Positions 45,178 through 56,093 of a stretch of 64,000 bases of DNA are shown one piece after another. A program made the translations under genes and the position numbers. How positions within the stretch are numbered: position 1 is the first letter of the stretch; each line of letters opens with the position of its first letter. The stretch is from the NCBI GenBank assembly GCA_028583405.1, contig CM053248.1:27116769-27180768 (forward strand), in the 5' to 3' direction. The stretch comes from Pogonophryne albipinna. Taxonomy: Eukaryota > Chordata > Actinopteri > Perciformes > Artedidraconidae. Below the pieces are notes generated by a model. It was given only the letters and a program-made list of their open reading frames with translations, ran no database searches and had not been told where the DNA came from.

Positions 45178-45343
45178 AGAACCAGAGAAAAGGGTGAAAA
45201 TGGATAAAATATATCCGAAAATAGTGTCTCTTAAGGCGGGTAGAGTATGGGAATTGAACGATAAAGCGATCACTGTAAATGAAACGCGGAGAGAAGCAGC
45301 AGTGCAAATCGTTAAGTCTATCACCTTGTATGCACTACGACAT
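45178..45343 (+). pseudogene. Unrecognised C-terminal ORF remnant, copy 2
   Basis: The frame reads LLEEPEKRVKMDKIYPKIVS and continues LKAGRVWELNDKAITVNETR to a TAA eleven codons before the end of copy 1. No known domain. Mirrored on the minus strand at 45740-45905. Confidence 0.42.
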
Positions 45344-45526
45344 TAACTTGGTAAAATGTAATGTGTTTTTTATGAAAATGTGTTGAATGTGGGGTTTTCA
45401 ATTAAACAACCATTACAAAATGAAAATGTGTTTTATTTTATTTTTTTGCTTTCATATAAAGTAATAGTATTGTAAACGAAACATTTAAAATGTATCATGT
45501 GCTCTCATTGTATGCTCTGTTTTTTT

Positions 45527-45554
45527 GACACAAAAGATGCATTACATCTAAAAT
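45527..45554. other. Palindrome centre: 28-bp spacer
   Basis: The left arm ends GTATGCTCTG plus seven T; the right arm begins with eight A plus CAGAGCATAC. Between them are 28 bases including AGATGCATTACATCT, whose ends can pair, so the hairpin can extend almost to the axis. Confidence 0.88.
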
Positions 45555-46271
45555 AAAAAAAACAGAGCATACAATGAGAGCACATGATACATTTTAAATG
45601 TTTCGTTTACAATACTATTACTTTATATGAAAGCAAAAAAAAAAAAAAAAACACATTTTCATTTTGTAATGGTTGTTTAATTGAAAACCCCACATTCAAC
45701 ACATTTTCATAAAAAACACATTACATTTTACCAAGTTAATGTCGTAGTGCATACAAGGTGATAGACTTAACGATTTGCACTGCTGCTTCTCTCCGCGTTT
45801 CATTTACAGTGATCGCTTTATCGTTCAATTCCCATACTCTACCCGCCTTAAGAGACACTATTTTCGGATATATTTTATCCATTTTCACCCTTTTCTCTGG
45901 TTCTTCCAAAAGTTAACTTACACTATTTCTGGCTCTGGAGAATGTAACGGGAGTTATCAGGGGACTTTATCCGCCTAAAGAGACACTATTTTCGGATACA
46001 TTTATCCATTTCAGTGAACCAAGGCAGTTTTGAACATTTGACAGATTTATGCTTAATTCTCTCAAAAAGTTACCGAAAGATACACTTTTATGTTTTAAAA
46101 GCTGACCACTACCATGAGATTTCGTCAAGCATCTGACTCTTAATGGCAATTTGTCATTTTGAGAATATTTCAGTGAAACAAGGCTGTTTTGAACATTTGA
46201 CAGATTTATGCTTAATTCTCTCAAAAGGTTACCGAAAGATACACTTTTCTTTTTAAAAGCTGTCCACTACC

Positions 46272-46375
46272 ATGAAAGTACTGGAGACTGCCCCTGTCTT
46301 GTCACATAGATTATACTATCTGTGTCGTCGTAGAAAACTCTGTGCTGTAATTTCTCCAATTCACTGTATAGTTTC
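46272..46375 (-). pseudogene. DNA polymerase B motif-C fragment, right-arm mirror of copy 4
   Basis: Minus-strand reading of the YYDTDSIIYV region. A single change here gives CGTCGTAG for CGTAGTAG-type sequence in other copies. Confidence 0.72.
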
Positions 46376-47331
46376 AGCCAGTTTGTGATTTTGACGCCAT
46401 TTCAGTGAAACAAGGCTGTTTTGAACATTTGACTGATTTATGCTTAAATTCTCTGAGAAAGTTACTGAAAAAAAACAAAAAAACAGAGCATACAATGAGA
46501 GCACATGATACATTTTAAATGTTTCGTTTACAATACTATTACTATATATGAAAGCAAAAAAATAAAAATAAAACACATTTTCATTTTGTAATGGTTGTTT
46601 AATTGAAAACACAACATTCAACACATTTTCATAAAAAAAAACACATTACATTTTACCAAGATAGTGTCGTAGTGCATACAAGGTAATAGACTTAACGATT
46701 TGCACTGCTGCTTCTCTCCGCGTTTCATTTACAGTGATCGCTTTATCGTTCAATTCTCATACTCTACCCGCCTTAAGAGACACTATTTTCGGATACAATT
46801 TCTCCATTTTCACCCCTTTCCTCTGGTTCCCCCAAAAAAGATAACGTAGAGACTTTTTCTGACTCTGGATGAATGTAAGGGGAGTTGTCAGGGGACTCTA
46901 CCTGCCTTAAGAGACACTATTTTCGGATATATTTTATCCATTTTCACCCTTTTCTCTGGTTCTTCCAAAAGTTAACTTACACTATTTCTGACTCTGGAGG
47001 AATGTAACGGGAGTTATCTGGGGACTCTACCTGCCTTAAGAGACACTATTTTCGGATACATTTATCCATTTCAGTGAACCAAGGCAGTTTTGAACATTTG
47101 ACAGATTTATGCTTAATTCTCTCAAAAAGTTACCGAAAGATACACTTTTATGTTTTAAAAGCTGACCACTACCATGAGATTTCGTCAAGCATCTGACTCT
47201 TAATGGCAATTTGTCATTTTGAGGCTATTTCAGTGAAGACCGTTTTGAACATTTGACAGATTTATGCTTAATTCTCTCAAAAGGTTACCGAAAGATACAC
47301 TTTTCTTTTTAAAAGCTGTCCACTACCATGA

Positions 47332-47429
47332 AAGTACTGGAGACTGCCCCTGTCTTGTCACATAGATTATACTATCTGTGTCGTAGTAGAAAACTCTGTG
47401 CTGTAATTTCTCCAGTTCACTGTACAGTT
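47332..47429 (-). pseudogene. DNA polymerase B motif-C fragment, right-arm mirror of copy 3
   Basis: Same motif-C segment on the minus strand, mirror of 43653-43750. Confidence 0.74.
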
Positions 47430-47881
47430 TGTGATTTTGACGCTATTTCAGTGAAACAAGGCTGTTTTGAACATTTGACAGATTTATGCTTAAATTCTCT
47501 GAGAAAGTTACTGAGAGATACACTTTTGTGTATAAAAGCTGACCACTACCATGAAGTACTCTGTTTGAGTAGATTTTGTTAGGATCCTGACTCTTAATGG
47601 CAGTTTGTGATTTTGAGGCTATTTCAGTGAAGGGTGTTTTGAACATTTGACAGATTTATGCTTAATTCTCTCAAAAAGTTACCGAAAGATACACTTTTAT
47701 GTTTTAAAAGCTGACCACTACCATGAGATTTCGTCAAGCATCTGACTCTTAATGGCAATTTGTCATTTTGAGGCTATTTCAGTGAAGACCGTTTTGAACA
47801 TTTGACAGATTTATGCTTAATTCTCTCAAAAAGGTTACCGAAAGATACACTTTTCTTTTTAAAAGCTGTCCACTACCATGA

Positions 47882-47979
47882 AAGTACTGGAGACTGCCCC
47901 TGTCTTGTCACATAGATTATACTATCTGTGTCGTAGTAGAAAACTCTGTGCTGTAATTTCTCCAGTTCACTGTACAGTT
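47882..47979 (-). pseudogene. DNA polymerase B motif-C fragment, right-arm mirror of copy 2
   Basis: Same motif-C segment on the minus strand, mirror of 43103-43200. Confidence 0.74.
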
Positions 47980-48296
47980 TGTGATTTTGACGCTATTTCA
48001 GTGAAACAAGGCTGTATTTAACATTTGACAGATTTATGCTTAAATTCTCTGAGAAAGTTACTGAGAGATACACTTTTGTGTATAAAAGCTGACCACTACC
48101 ATGAAGTACTCTGTTTGAGTAGATTTTGTTAGGATCCTGACTCTTAATGGCAGTTTGTGATTTTGAGGCTATTTCAGTGAAGGGTGTTTTGAACATTTGA
48201 CTGATTTATGCTTAATTTTGTCAGAAAGTTACTGGAAGATACACTTTGTGTATAAAAAGCTGACCACTACCATGAAGTACTCTGAGTAGATTTCGC

Positions 48297-48372
48297 TTGT
48301 CACATAGATTATACTATCTGTGTCGTAGTAGAAAACTCTGTGCTGTAATTTCTCCAGTTCACTGTACAGTTT
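48297..48372 (-). pseudogene. DNA polymerase B motif-C fragment, right-arm mirror of copy 1
   Basis: Shorter form of the motif-C segment on the minus strand, mirror of 42710-42785. Confidence 0.72.
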
Positions 48373-50367
48373 GTGATTTTGACGCTATTTCAGTGAAGGC
48401 TGTTTTGAACATTTGACTGATTTATGCTTAATTTTGTCAGAAAGTTACTGAAAGATACACTTTGTGTATAAAAAAGCTGACCACTACCATGAAGTACTCT
48501 GAGTAGATTTCGTTAAGAATCTGACTCTTAATGACAGTTTGTGATTTTGAGGCTATGTCAGTGAAACAAAGCTGTTTTGAACATTTGACAGATTTATGTT
48601 TAAATTCTCTGAGAAAGTTACTGAAAGATACACTTTTGTGTATAAAAGCTGAAAAGTAGGCGTTGTAGTTTTTTCATCTATCATTTCCAACCAAACAGCA
48701 ATAGGTCAAATTTAAGAATAAGTAATAGTTTGTCAAGATTTTGCAGAACAAGTCAAAAGTATAGTTTGTCAGAAATATGGAAAAGTCATTGTGTGCAAAA
48801 TAGTATGCTGAAAATCAAAAGAAAGAAACTCTATTCATTACAAATTAATGAATATTTTACCCAGTTCTAAAGTTGTGCACCCCTTAAAGAAAACCCCATT
48901 CCTACCAAGTACTTCATATTATACCCTTTTGTTAAGTGTTGCGTACATCAAGGTGTATCTTAAAGTATTTTGGTAGCAGAAAATAACTAAAATATGTAAG
49001 GTTATCAGAAAAAAAGAAAAAACCTTGTTTAACTGAATAAGTGTTTTTACAGCAATAAAAAAACCCTGCCATTAAAAGAAAACCAAATTCCTTACAAAAG
49101 CACTTCATAATCTACCAGTTGTTAAGTGTTGCATACGCCAAAGTGTGTCTAAAAGTATCTTAGTAACACAAGAAAAGAGAAAAAAGCGTTGATGTTAACA
49201 AAAACTGGATTGTTGCACTGAAATAATATATAAATAATTTCAAAAAGTGCGTTTAAAAGAAATGTATTCAGATAAAGTATTTTGTTAGAATATTAAGTCC
49301 AAGATGGTTACATTTTTTACCCCTTAAACCATTTGTCTTATATTTTTGTTTTCCTAATAATAGACAGAGTCACCTGAATTAATTTTGTCTCCATACCTTT
49401 TTTTATTTTTTACATTTTGTAACAATCTTTAAACATTTGTAGAGACCAAACACTGTGGTTAAAATGAGTGTCTTTATGACGTCTCTCACACAGTTGGTAT
49501 TTTTCACAAGATTCATTTTTAAACACATCATCTTGATACAGAGATAACACATTTTTGTAAGACCTTTTACATAGGTAGAAAACACAATGCTTTTCTTTGA
49601 GGGGTCTTTAGTTTTAAATGATCTGGTGAGGAGGGTGTGACTTGTTATGTTGAGTGGGAGGCTGAGTCCTCTGCAAAAGTGAGGGTCTTTTTCACCAGTA
49701 TAATGTCCATCGATGTCTGACTCTGTTTAAAAAGTTGCAGTTTGTGATTTTGAGGCTATTTCATTGAAGGCTGTTTTGAACATTTGACTGATTTATGCTT
49801 AATTTTCGCAGAAAGTTACTGAAAGATACACTTTGTGTAAAAAAGCTGACCACTACCATGAAGTACTCTGAGTAGATTTCGTTAAGAATCTGACTCTTAA
49901 TGACAGTTTGTGATTTTGAGGCTATGTCAGTGAAGGCTATTTTGAACATTTGACCGATTTATGTTTAAATTCTCTGAGAAAGTTACTGAAAGATACACTT
50001 TTGTGTATAAAAGCTGAAAAGTAGATGATGAAGTACTCTGTGTCAGTAGATTTCGTTAGGATTCTGCCTCTTAATGGCCGTTTGTGATTTTGAGGCTTGA
50101 AAAACAGAGGCTGTTTTGACCATTTGACAAAATTATGCTTAATTCTCTGAGAAAGTTACTGAAAGATACACTTTGTGTATAAAAGCTGAAAAAGTAGATA
50201 ATGAAGAACTTTGTTTTAGTAGATTTTGTTAGGATTCTGACTCTTAATGGCAGTTTGTGATTTTGAGGCTATTTCAGTGAAGGCTGTTTTGAACATTTGA
50301 CAGATTTATGCCTAAATTCTCTCAGAAAGTTACCGAAAGATACACTTTTGTGTTTAAAAGCTGACCA

Positions 50368-51172
50368 CTACCATGTATAACTCTGCTCATATTTTTTATC
50401 AAATACCCCTCTCAATTTGGATATCCTTACAAGCTCCCCCTCCTTAAAGTTCATTTTGGCAGCAGCTTTTTTAGGAAGGCCAGATGGGGTATACAGGTTC
50501 CGAAACACTTGAGCCGCATTTTGCTTGGTCACCTGCATTGGTGTCATTTTAATACTTCGATTATAACTATTATTGTAACTTTCAATTAGTTCAGGTAAGA
50601 CGTCTATATATCTATGAGTGTTTTTAGCTGTAAAATACCGCCACATTTTAGTTTTCAGCGTACGGTTAAATCTCTCTACCACACATGCCTTCATATCACT
50701 GGCTGTTGCATAATGTGCAATACCTCGTTTCTTCAATAAGGTTTGAAAAAACTTTGTTAAAGAATTCTTTCCCTGCGTCTGTTTGTATCTTTCTGGGAAT
50801 CTGACTGTGTGTTAAAATTGTATCAAAGGCCTTGGTAACCTCTATGCCCATCTTCTTCTTTAATGCCTGAGCATAGGCTTTTTTCGAAAATACATCTACG
50901 ACTGTTAACAAATAATTAAAACCATCATTATATTTGGACAGTGACTGCATATCGCAAAGATCTGCTTGAAATTGTTGTAACGGTCTGAGTACGAAAACTC
51001 TGTTTCTTACAAAATGCACCCGAGCCGGCTTATGCAAAGTATATGCATCCTGCTCAGATAAATATTCTCTGACTTTCTCTACATTTACTTGTTTACCCAT
51101 CTCATTCTGTACAGCTCTATGGAGTTTATCCACACCTCCTAAACTCCCTGGATTAGAAGGAGTGTAGTACAC
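50368..51172 (-). pseudogene. Polinton retroviral-type integrase, right copy, frameshifted
   Basis: Mirror image of 39910-40714. The same two frames, the same extra base in the homopolymer near 50750, and all three catalytic acidic residues are present. The translations of the two open frames are identical to the left copy as far as compared; at nucleotide level there are synonymous or flanking differences only (for example near 51100, CATCTCATT against CATTTCATT). Sharing one lesion means the duplication came after the damage, or conversion has kept the arms alike. Confidence 0.9.
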
Positions 51173-51516
51173 AAAAACCTAAATAAGATCTTTTTAAATT
51201 AATATGAATACCTTCTTTGCAAAAACAGATACTTCCTTGAAGTTAACAGTTTCACAATAACTTGAAAAGAAAACATCCTAGCAAGCACTAATCATTTAGA
51301 GCAAAACCCTGAATCAAATCTAGAGAGGACAATAACGTTTTTTTTATGTGTCTTAGTGAGTGAAAATTAATGGTTGTTTTATTTAGTTAGAGCGTATTTC
51401 TTTTTAAAGACTAACTCCATCCCCTCGCTTCTCACCTCATAGAAAGTGTCTTAATCAACATACAGATTAACATACCAGGCTTATCTCTAACCCCCACACA
51501 AAAGGCCAACTCCTAC

Positions 51517-51518
<2 letters not shown>

Positions 51519-51577
<59 letters not shown>
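51519..51577. repeat. (GT)n microsatellite in the right Polinton arm
   Basis: Mirror of the AC run at 39502-39563, a few bases shorter. Confidence 0.95.
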
Positions 51578-51578
<1 letters not shown>

Positions 51579-51594
51579 ATTGTTCTTAAGGTAG

Positions 51595-51766
51595 GGGATA
51601 GATCATTTTGGAGAAAACCAGCTCCAGTGAGCGAGAATTAGAAAGTACACAACCGAAAATCTGCCGCTTCCTCACATAGCCCCCTCCTCCAGCACACATG
51701 AACGCGCTCCACATGACCAAAAAGAGGGCACGAGATAAGGTTATGCAAAGATCTCTGGCTGTAGGC
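51595..51766. repeat. Solo arm of the piggyBac-like TTAA family (right Polinton arm)
   Basis: Mirror of 39320-39491. Confidence 0.62.
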
Positions 51767-52379
51767 GTCTGAACCCTGGCCATATACTGCATTCGTTTTC
51801 TTGACTGGTGCTACATCGGTAAGTTGTCACGGCGTCTCGCTGATTAAACCCATATCGAGGCGTCTCTTGGCCATTTTTCTTTTTTGCAAGGTGACTTAGT
51901 AAGTGGAGATTACTGTCTTTTTAATTTGAGAATATTCCTATTTTCATCTATTTCCACCCCCTTACTTTTAAATGATCTGGTGAGGAGGGCGGGACTTGTT
52001 ATGTTGAGTGGGAGGCACTGTAAAGGTGAGTCTTTTTCACCATTCAAACCTTCTTTTTTTTGTTGCTTACAGGAAATTCTTATAGTGGTGTATAGTAATT
52101 ATAAAAAAAGACAAAGATCATGTTTTTTAAATTGTTTTATTTGTTTCCCCCTTTACGTATTCTGAAAAGTACACAACCGAAGGGAAAGGAAGGGGTGGAG
52201 AAAGGGGGGAGAGGCCTGGGCGGGGAGGGGGTTAGACAGTCTCACACTTAACTTCAAAGACACACATAGATTAACATCAAAAGGCTTATAACACACCACC
52301 TCAAAGGGGATAACATCACAGGCTAATTAGATTATACAACCCTGAGGGGACCAGACAGCGTAACTTCAAAGAGACTGCA

Positions 52380-52856
52380 TTAATCAACACATCAAAGAAA
52401 TAGACAACAAAGGCACTACCCTGGGGGGCATTTCACACATACCTATTATCTCACATCAAAGAATTAGACTACAAAGGCACTACCCTGGGGGCATTCCACA
52501 CCTACCTATTATCTCACATCAAATAATTAGACTACAAAGGCACTACCCTGGGGGGCATTCCACACCTACCTATCAGACAATATAACTTCAAAGAGACTAC
52601 CTTAATCAACACATCAAAGAAATAGACAACAAAAGCATTACCCTGAGGGGGATTCCACACATACCTTAATCAACACATCAAAGGATCTCGAACAATGGGA
52701 GGCGGGACTTAGCTCATTAACATGATTGTACCCAATCACATCAAAGGGTTTCGAACAATGGAGGCGGGACTTAGCTCATTTGCATAATTGGGGGCGTGTC
52801 CACATGTCACTTTTTATGCATACTAATGTGATTGATGCCGCATGGTTAATACTACT
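52380..52856. repeat. Subterminal repeats and outer end of the right Polinton arm
   Basis: Mirror of 38229-38705, including 4-5 units with GGGGGCATTCCACACCTACC and the terminal GGTTAATACTACT. It is followed by the AACGCC target duplication. Confidence 0.88.
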
Positions 52857-52862
52857 AACGCC

Positions 52863-53219
52863 TTTACCAATATGATTGCAATAACAAACTGCAATGAAAA
52901 GGACCGGTCTGTGCTGATGGAAGGAAATAGACATGGCGAGATACCAGTTATCATGATGCTGCTGGAAGTTACTGCAAATTCAGGTCAGAAAGTTGGAACC
53001 CTGATAGATTTAGCATCAGACACCAACTACATAACCCACAGAGCCGCCAACCGGTTAAACCTGGAAAGTGAAAAAATCACATTGGTTGTCCATGGAGTTG
53101 GAGGAATGACAATGAGGGTGAACAGCAGAAGATATTTCCTCAGAGTTTGAGTCAAGACACCCAGAGGTACAGAAAAAGCGCACCAACTTGTTTGTTATGG
53201 CCTCAATGAAATAGCCAAC
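52863..53219 (+). pseudogene. pol: BEL/Pao aspartic protease region
   Basis: Resuming after the Polinton, the frame reads NEKDRSVLMEGNRHGEIPVI, then GTLIDLASDTNYITHRAANR and VVHGVGGMTM. This is the retropepsin-like domain of BEL/Pao elements: a catalytic loop around ID-x-AS-D-T-N-Y-I-T and a glycine-rich flap. The classical DT/SG triplet is written DLAS here, as in relatives. An in-frame TGA at 53148-53150, probably from an arginine CGA, interrupts the polyprotein; the frame then continues unchanged. Confidence 0.82.
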
Positions 53220-54027
53220 GTGCAAAGAGTCATCGAACCTGAACAGCTGAAGAAGTTCTTTCCAGAAGTCAAACTTGAGGATTTAAAAAGACCAGAAAAC
53301 ATTGAGCTACTTATCAGCCACCGAGAAGGTAGACTGGTCCCACAGAGGGTGAAGATTGTCGGAGACCTCGTTTTGTGGGACAGCCCACTGGGTAAAACTG
53401 TGGTTGGAGCTCACCCTGATCTCTTTGAGGAAGTGGAGATGACAACACATAAGTCTGAAACACACTTTGCTTGCTCCATGCGTATGGCCGCAGTGAAATA
53501 CGAGGAAATCATCGGAGCTGAAGAGATTCAGGCTGAAACAAAAAGCACAGCTGTTGACAGAGATTTTCTGGATTGGTGGAAGTGGGACAGTATTGGAGTA
53601 GCCTGTGAACCAAAATGTGGAGGATGTCGATGTGGTCATTGTCAGCCTGGAGTAAAGGAAATGACATTAATTGAGGAAAAAGAGCTGGAAATCATAAAAC
53701 AAGGCCTTACCTATGTTACAGCTGATGCCCACAGTAGTGCTCTACACTGGGATACAAAGTACCCTTGGATCGAGGACCCAATCTCTCTTCACAACAACAG
53801 GACTGCATTGGAAGCAACTTTTCTGAGGACAGAAAAACAACTCAAGGGGGAGCCAGATTGGCAAGCTGCCTACAAGGCACAGGTACATGAAATGGTGGAA
53901 AGAGGAGCAGCAAAGAAACTCACTAAAGAGATAAAGGACAGCTGGACAGGACCAGTATGGTATGTGAGCCACTTGGTGGCACCAAATCCTCACTCTGTGA
54001 CAACACCGGTACGCCTTGTGTGGAACA
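53220..54027 (+). pseudogene. pol: BEL/Pao pol, protease-RT linker and reverse transcriptase N terminus
   Basis: An open frame with EPEQLKKFFPEVKLEDLKRP, LISHREGRLVPQRVKIVGDL and VLWDSPLGKTVVGAHPDLFE, then the Cys-rich CGGCRCGHCQPGVKEMTLIE and the RT start (RTEKQLKGEPDWQAAYKAQV, WYVSHLVAPNP, PVRLVWN). These blocks are diagnostic of BEL/Pao pol. The frame is cut after VWN by the LINE at 54028 and resumes at 59272. Confidence 0.9.
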
Positions 54028-54257
54028 ATAGATGGCGCCTGTGTCGGCATGCCGCTCCCTCAGCTCTCTGCCTTTAGCTATCCTGTTTTTGTTTTATGTT
54101 TGTCAGAATGTCCCTGCTCTGCTTGTCTATGATCACCAAGGTCTCCTCCACCTAAGACCCTCACTGGAGTTTATACTGCTCCCCAAACCTATATCTGGCA
54201 ACCGTAAATCGACTCCCCCCCCCTCTACTGTCAAATATTCCCACCTACCTGCGCCGG

Positions 54258-56093
54258 TTGCCCTGCATCCTGCCTCACCGAAAGCGCTTTAGGCGACGGG
54301 GAAAACGTGGTGGCGCGCTCGTCCATCAAAAAGCACACCTGACGGCTTCTTCCGTGACTTATCCACGTATAAGATGTCATGGCCCTCCCGCTGCACGCCA
54401 TCCGAGGGTTCGGTGGATTCGCCCTGTTTTTCCGGAGCTGCGGCCTCTGCTGGGCCCGCTGGCAGCTCCTCCTGCCCGACTGACTGCTCCCGGTCCGCGC
54501 GGCGTTCAACACGCACATCTTCGTCAGCTAAGACGCACTACACCTTCGGCCAGCCCGGAGAGAAAACTCTGCATGGCTTTGCTAAATGCTAGGTCAATAG
54601 CAAACAAGACGTTCCTGTTAAACGACTTCTTCACCTCTCATGATCTGGATTTAATGTTCCTGACGGAGACCTGGGTCCACACCGGCGAGTATGTACCGTT
54701 TTCTGAACTTCTTCCTCCCGACTGTACTTTCTTCAGCTTCCCCCGTACCACCGGCCGTGGTTGGGGTATAGCTTCAGTGTTTAGAGCTAATCTCCAATGC
54801 CGTTTGCTTCACCCAGTAACTAGCTATGCTAGCTTCGAGTTGCCGCTTTTTGAGCTGAACCTGGCCTCACCTATACTATGCGCAGTCGTGTATCGTCCGC
54901 CAAAGTACAATAATGATTTTATAACTGATTTTTCTGACTTTCTGTCCGGGATCATAGTGAAATATGATCGTGTTTTGATCTGCGGAGACTTTAATGTCCA
55001 TGTGTGCTGCGAGTCTAAACCTCTGGTTAGGGATTTTTTAAACCTCCTCGACTCTTTCGGTCTCATTCAGTCTGTGGCTGGCCCAACACATGATAAAGGA
55101 CATACCTTAGACTTAGTATTATCGTTTGGATTGTCTATCTTTGTGGATGAAATCTGTGCAGGAACGCGTATCTCAGACCATTTACCGGTTCTGTTTACAA
55201 CCTCGATCCCTTCTGCGGGAGTCGAATCATGTGCCCCTGCGCGTTGTCTGCGTTCAATTAACCCCTTGACTGCCTCACAGTTTTCAGATGCTTTTAATAC
55301 TTATCCGATTTGTAAATTAGAGGTGAACTGTGCTTTTAGTGCGGATGAGCTTATCTCTTTGTTTGATTCGACATGCACACTAATACTGGATTCCGTTGCT
55401 CCTTTTACGCTTAGACGCAACAAAGTTCTCTCAGAGCCGTGGCTCAACGATTGTACTCGCGCTTTTAGACGCGCTTGTAGGCGTGCAGAGAGAAAATGGA
55501 AAAAGGATAAACTTCATGTCTCCTTAGAAATTCTTCGCGCTTGCCTTTCGGATTATCAGATGGCAGTTAAAGCAGCCAAAACAGAGTATATTTCTCTGTT
55601 AATCTCCAAAAACAGCCATAAACCTCAAGTTCTTTTTAATGTCCTCAATTCGATCATTAATCCTTGTGATGCCTCTCCCATTGTGCCATCAACTACTCTC
55701 TGCGATACATTTCTTACATTTTTTATCGAAAAAGTATCTGCTCTAAGGCTAGCCTATACTAGTGTTACCCCAGATCCTGCTCCCTTTCTGTGCCCTGCTG
55801 TCCTCGACCATTTTGAGCCTGTATCCCTCTCTTCTCTCTCGGAAGTAGTCAAGCACCTCCGGCCGACAAACTGCACCTTAGACAGCATTCCCTCTCGCTT
55901 CCTTAGAGATGTTTTTGAATCAGTTGGAGCAAGTGTTTTATTGCTTGTAAACACCTCTCTTAGCTCAGGATGTGTCCCAGCTGCCTTCAAACATGCCGTG
56001 GTTAAGCCACTACTTAAAAAGATCCCTCCATTCTCGCAAATTTCAGGCCCATCTCCCAGCTACCCTTTTTATCTAAAGCCTTGGAGCGAGTAG
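54258..56093 (+). pseudogene. LINE endonuclease and RT N-terminal frame
   Basis: 611 codons from the first ATG. A basic N terminus (RKRFRRRGKRGG) precedes the endonuclease: LNARSIANKTFLLNDFFTSH, LDLMFLTETWV, VYRPPKYNNDFITDFSDFLS, LICGDFNVHV and RISDHLPVLF. The Asn, Glu, GDFN and SDH residues of APE-type LINE endonucleases are present. It continues into the finger region (LRPTNCTLDSIPSRF, KHAVVKPLLKK) and then leaves frame after a run of five A at 56016-56020, probably one base short. The true polypeptide would continue in the 56081 frame. Confidence 0.9.

Larger units (their letters stand above)
46030..50370. repeat. Mirror-image inner repeats of the right Polinton arm
   Basis: Reverse complement of the repeats at 40720-45050, in the same order outward from the centre. 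Spot comparison finds only scattered single-base and small indel differences. Confidence 0.88.
38229..52856. mobile_element. Palindromic Polinton/Maverick derivative, 14.6 kb, 6-bp target duplication
   Basis: The ends are AGTAGTATTAACC and GGTTAATACTACT, and both flanks are AACGCC (38223-38228, 52857-52862). A 6-bp duplication and termini starting AG are hallmarks of Polintons. Left and right halves are near-perfect inverted copies: matching features sum to about 91082-91085 throughout, with a 28-bp spacer at 45527-45554. Each half carries a Polinton integrase near its end pointing inward, subterminal repeats, a microsatellite, and many inner repeats. No complete polymerase, ATPase, protease or capsid gene is visible. 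It is non-autonomous and lies in the BEL gag-pol frame, which resumes in phase. Confidence 0.9.

Noticed and set aside
38229..52856. Palindrome as a simple assembly hairpin artefact
   Set aside because: An artefactual fold would mirror flanking DNA as well. Here the flanks are successive parts of the BEL gag-pol frame, the 6-bp duplication is exact, and the arms have small independent differences. It still deserves read-level confirmation.
53307..53639. 110-codon minus-strand frame
   Set aside because: Antisense shadow of the BEL pol frame.
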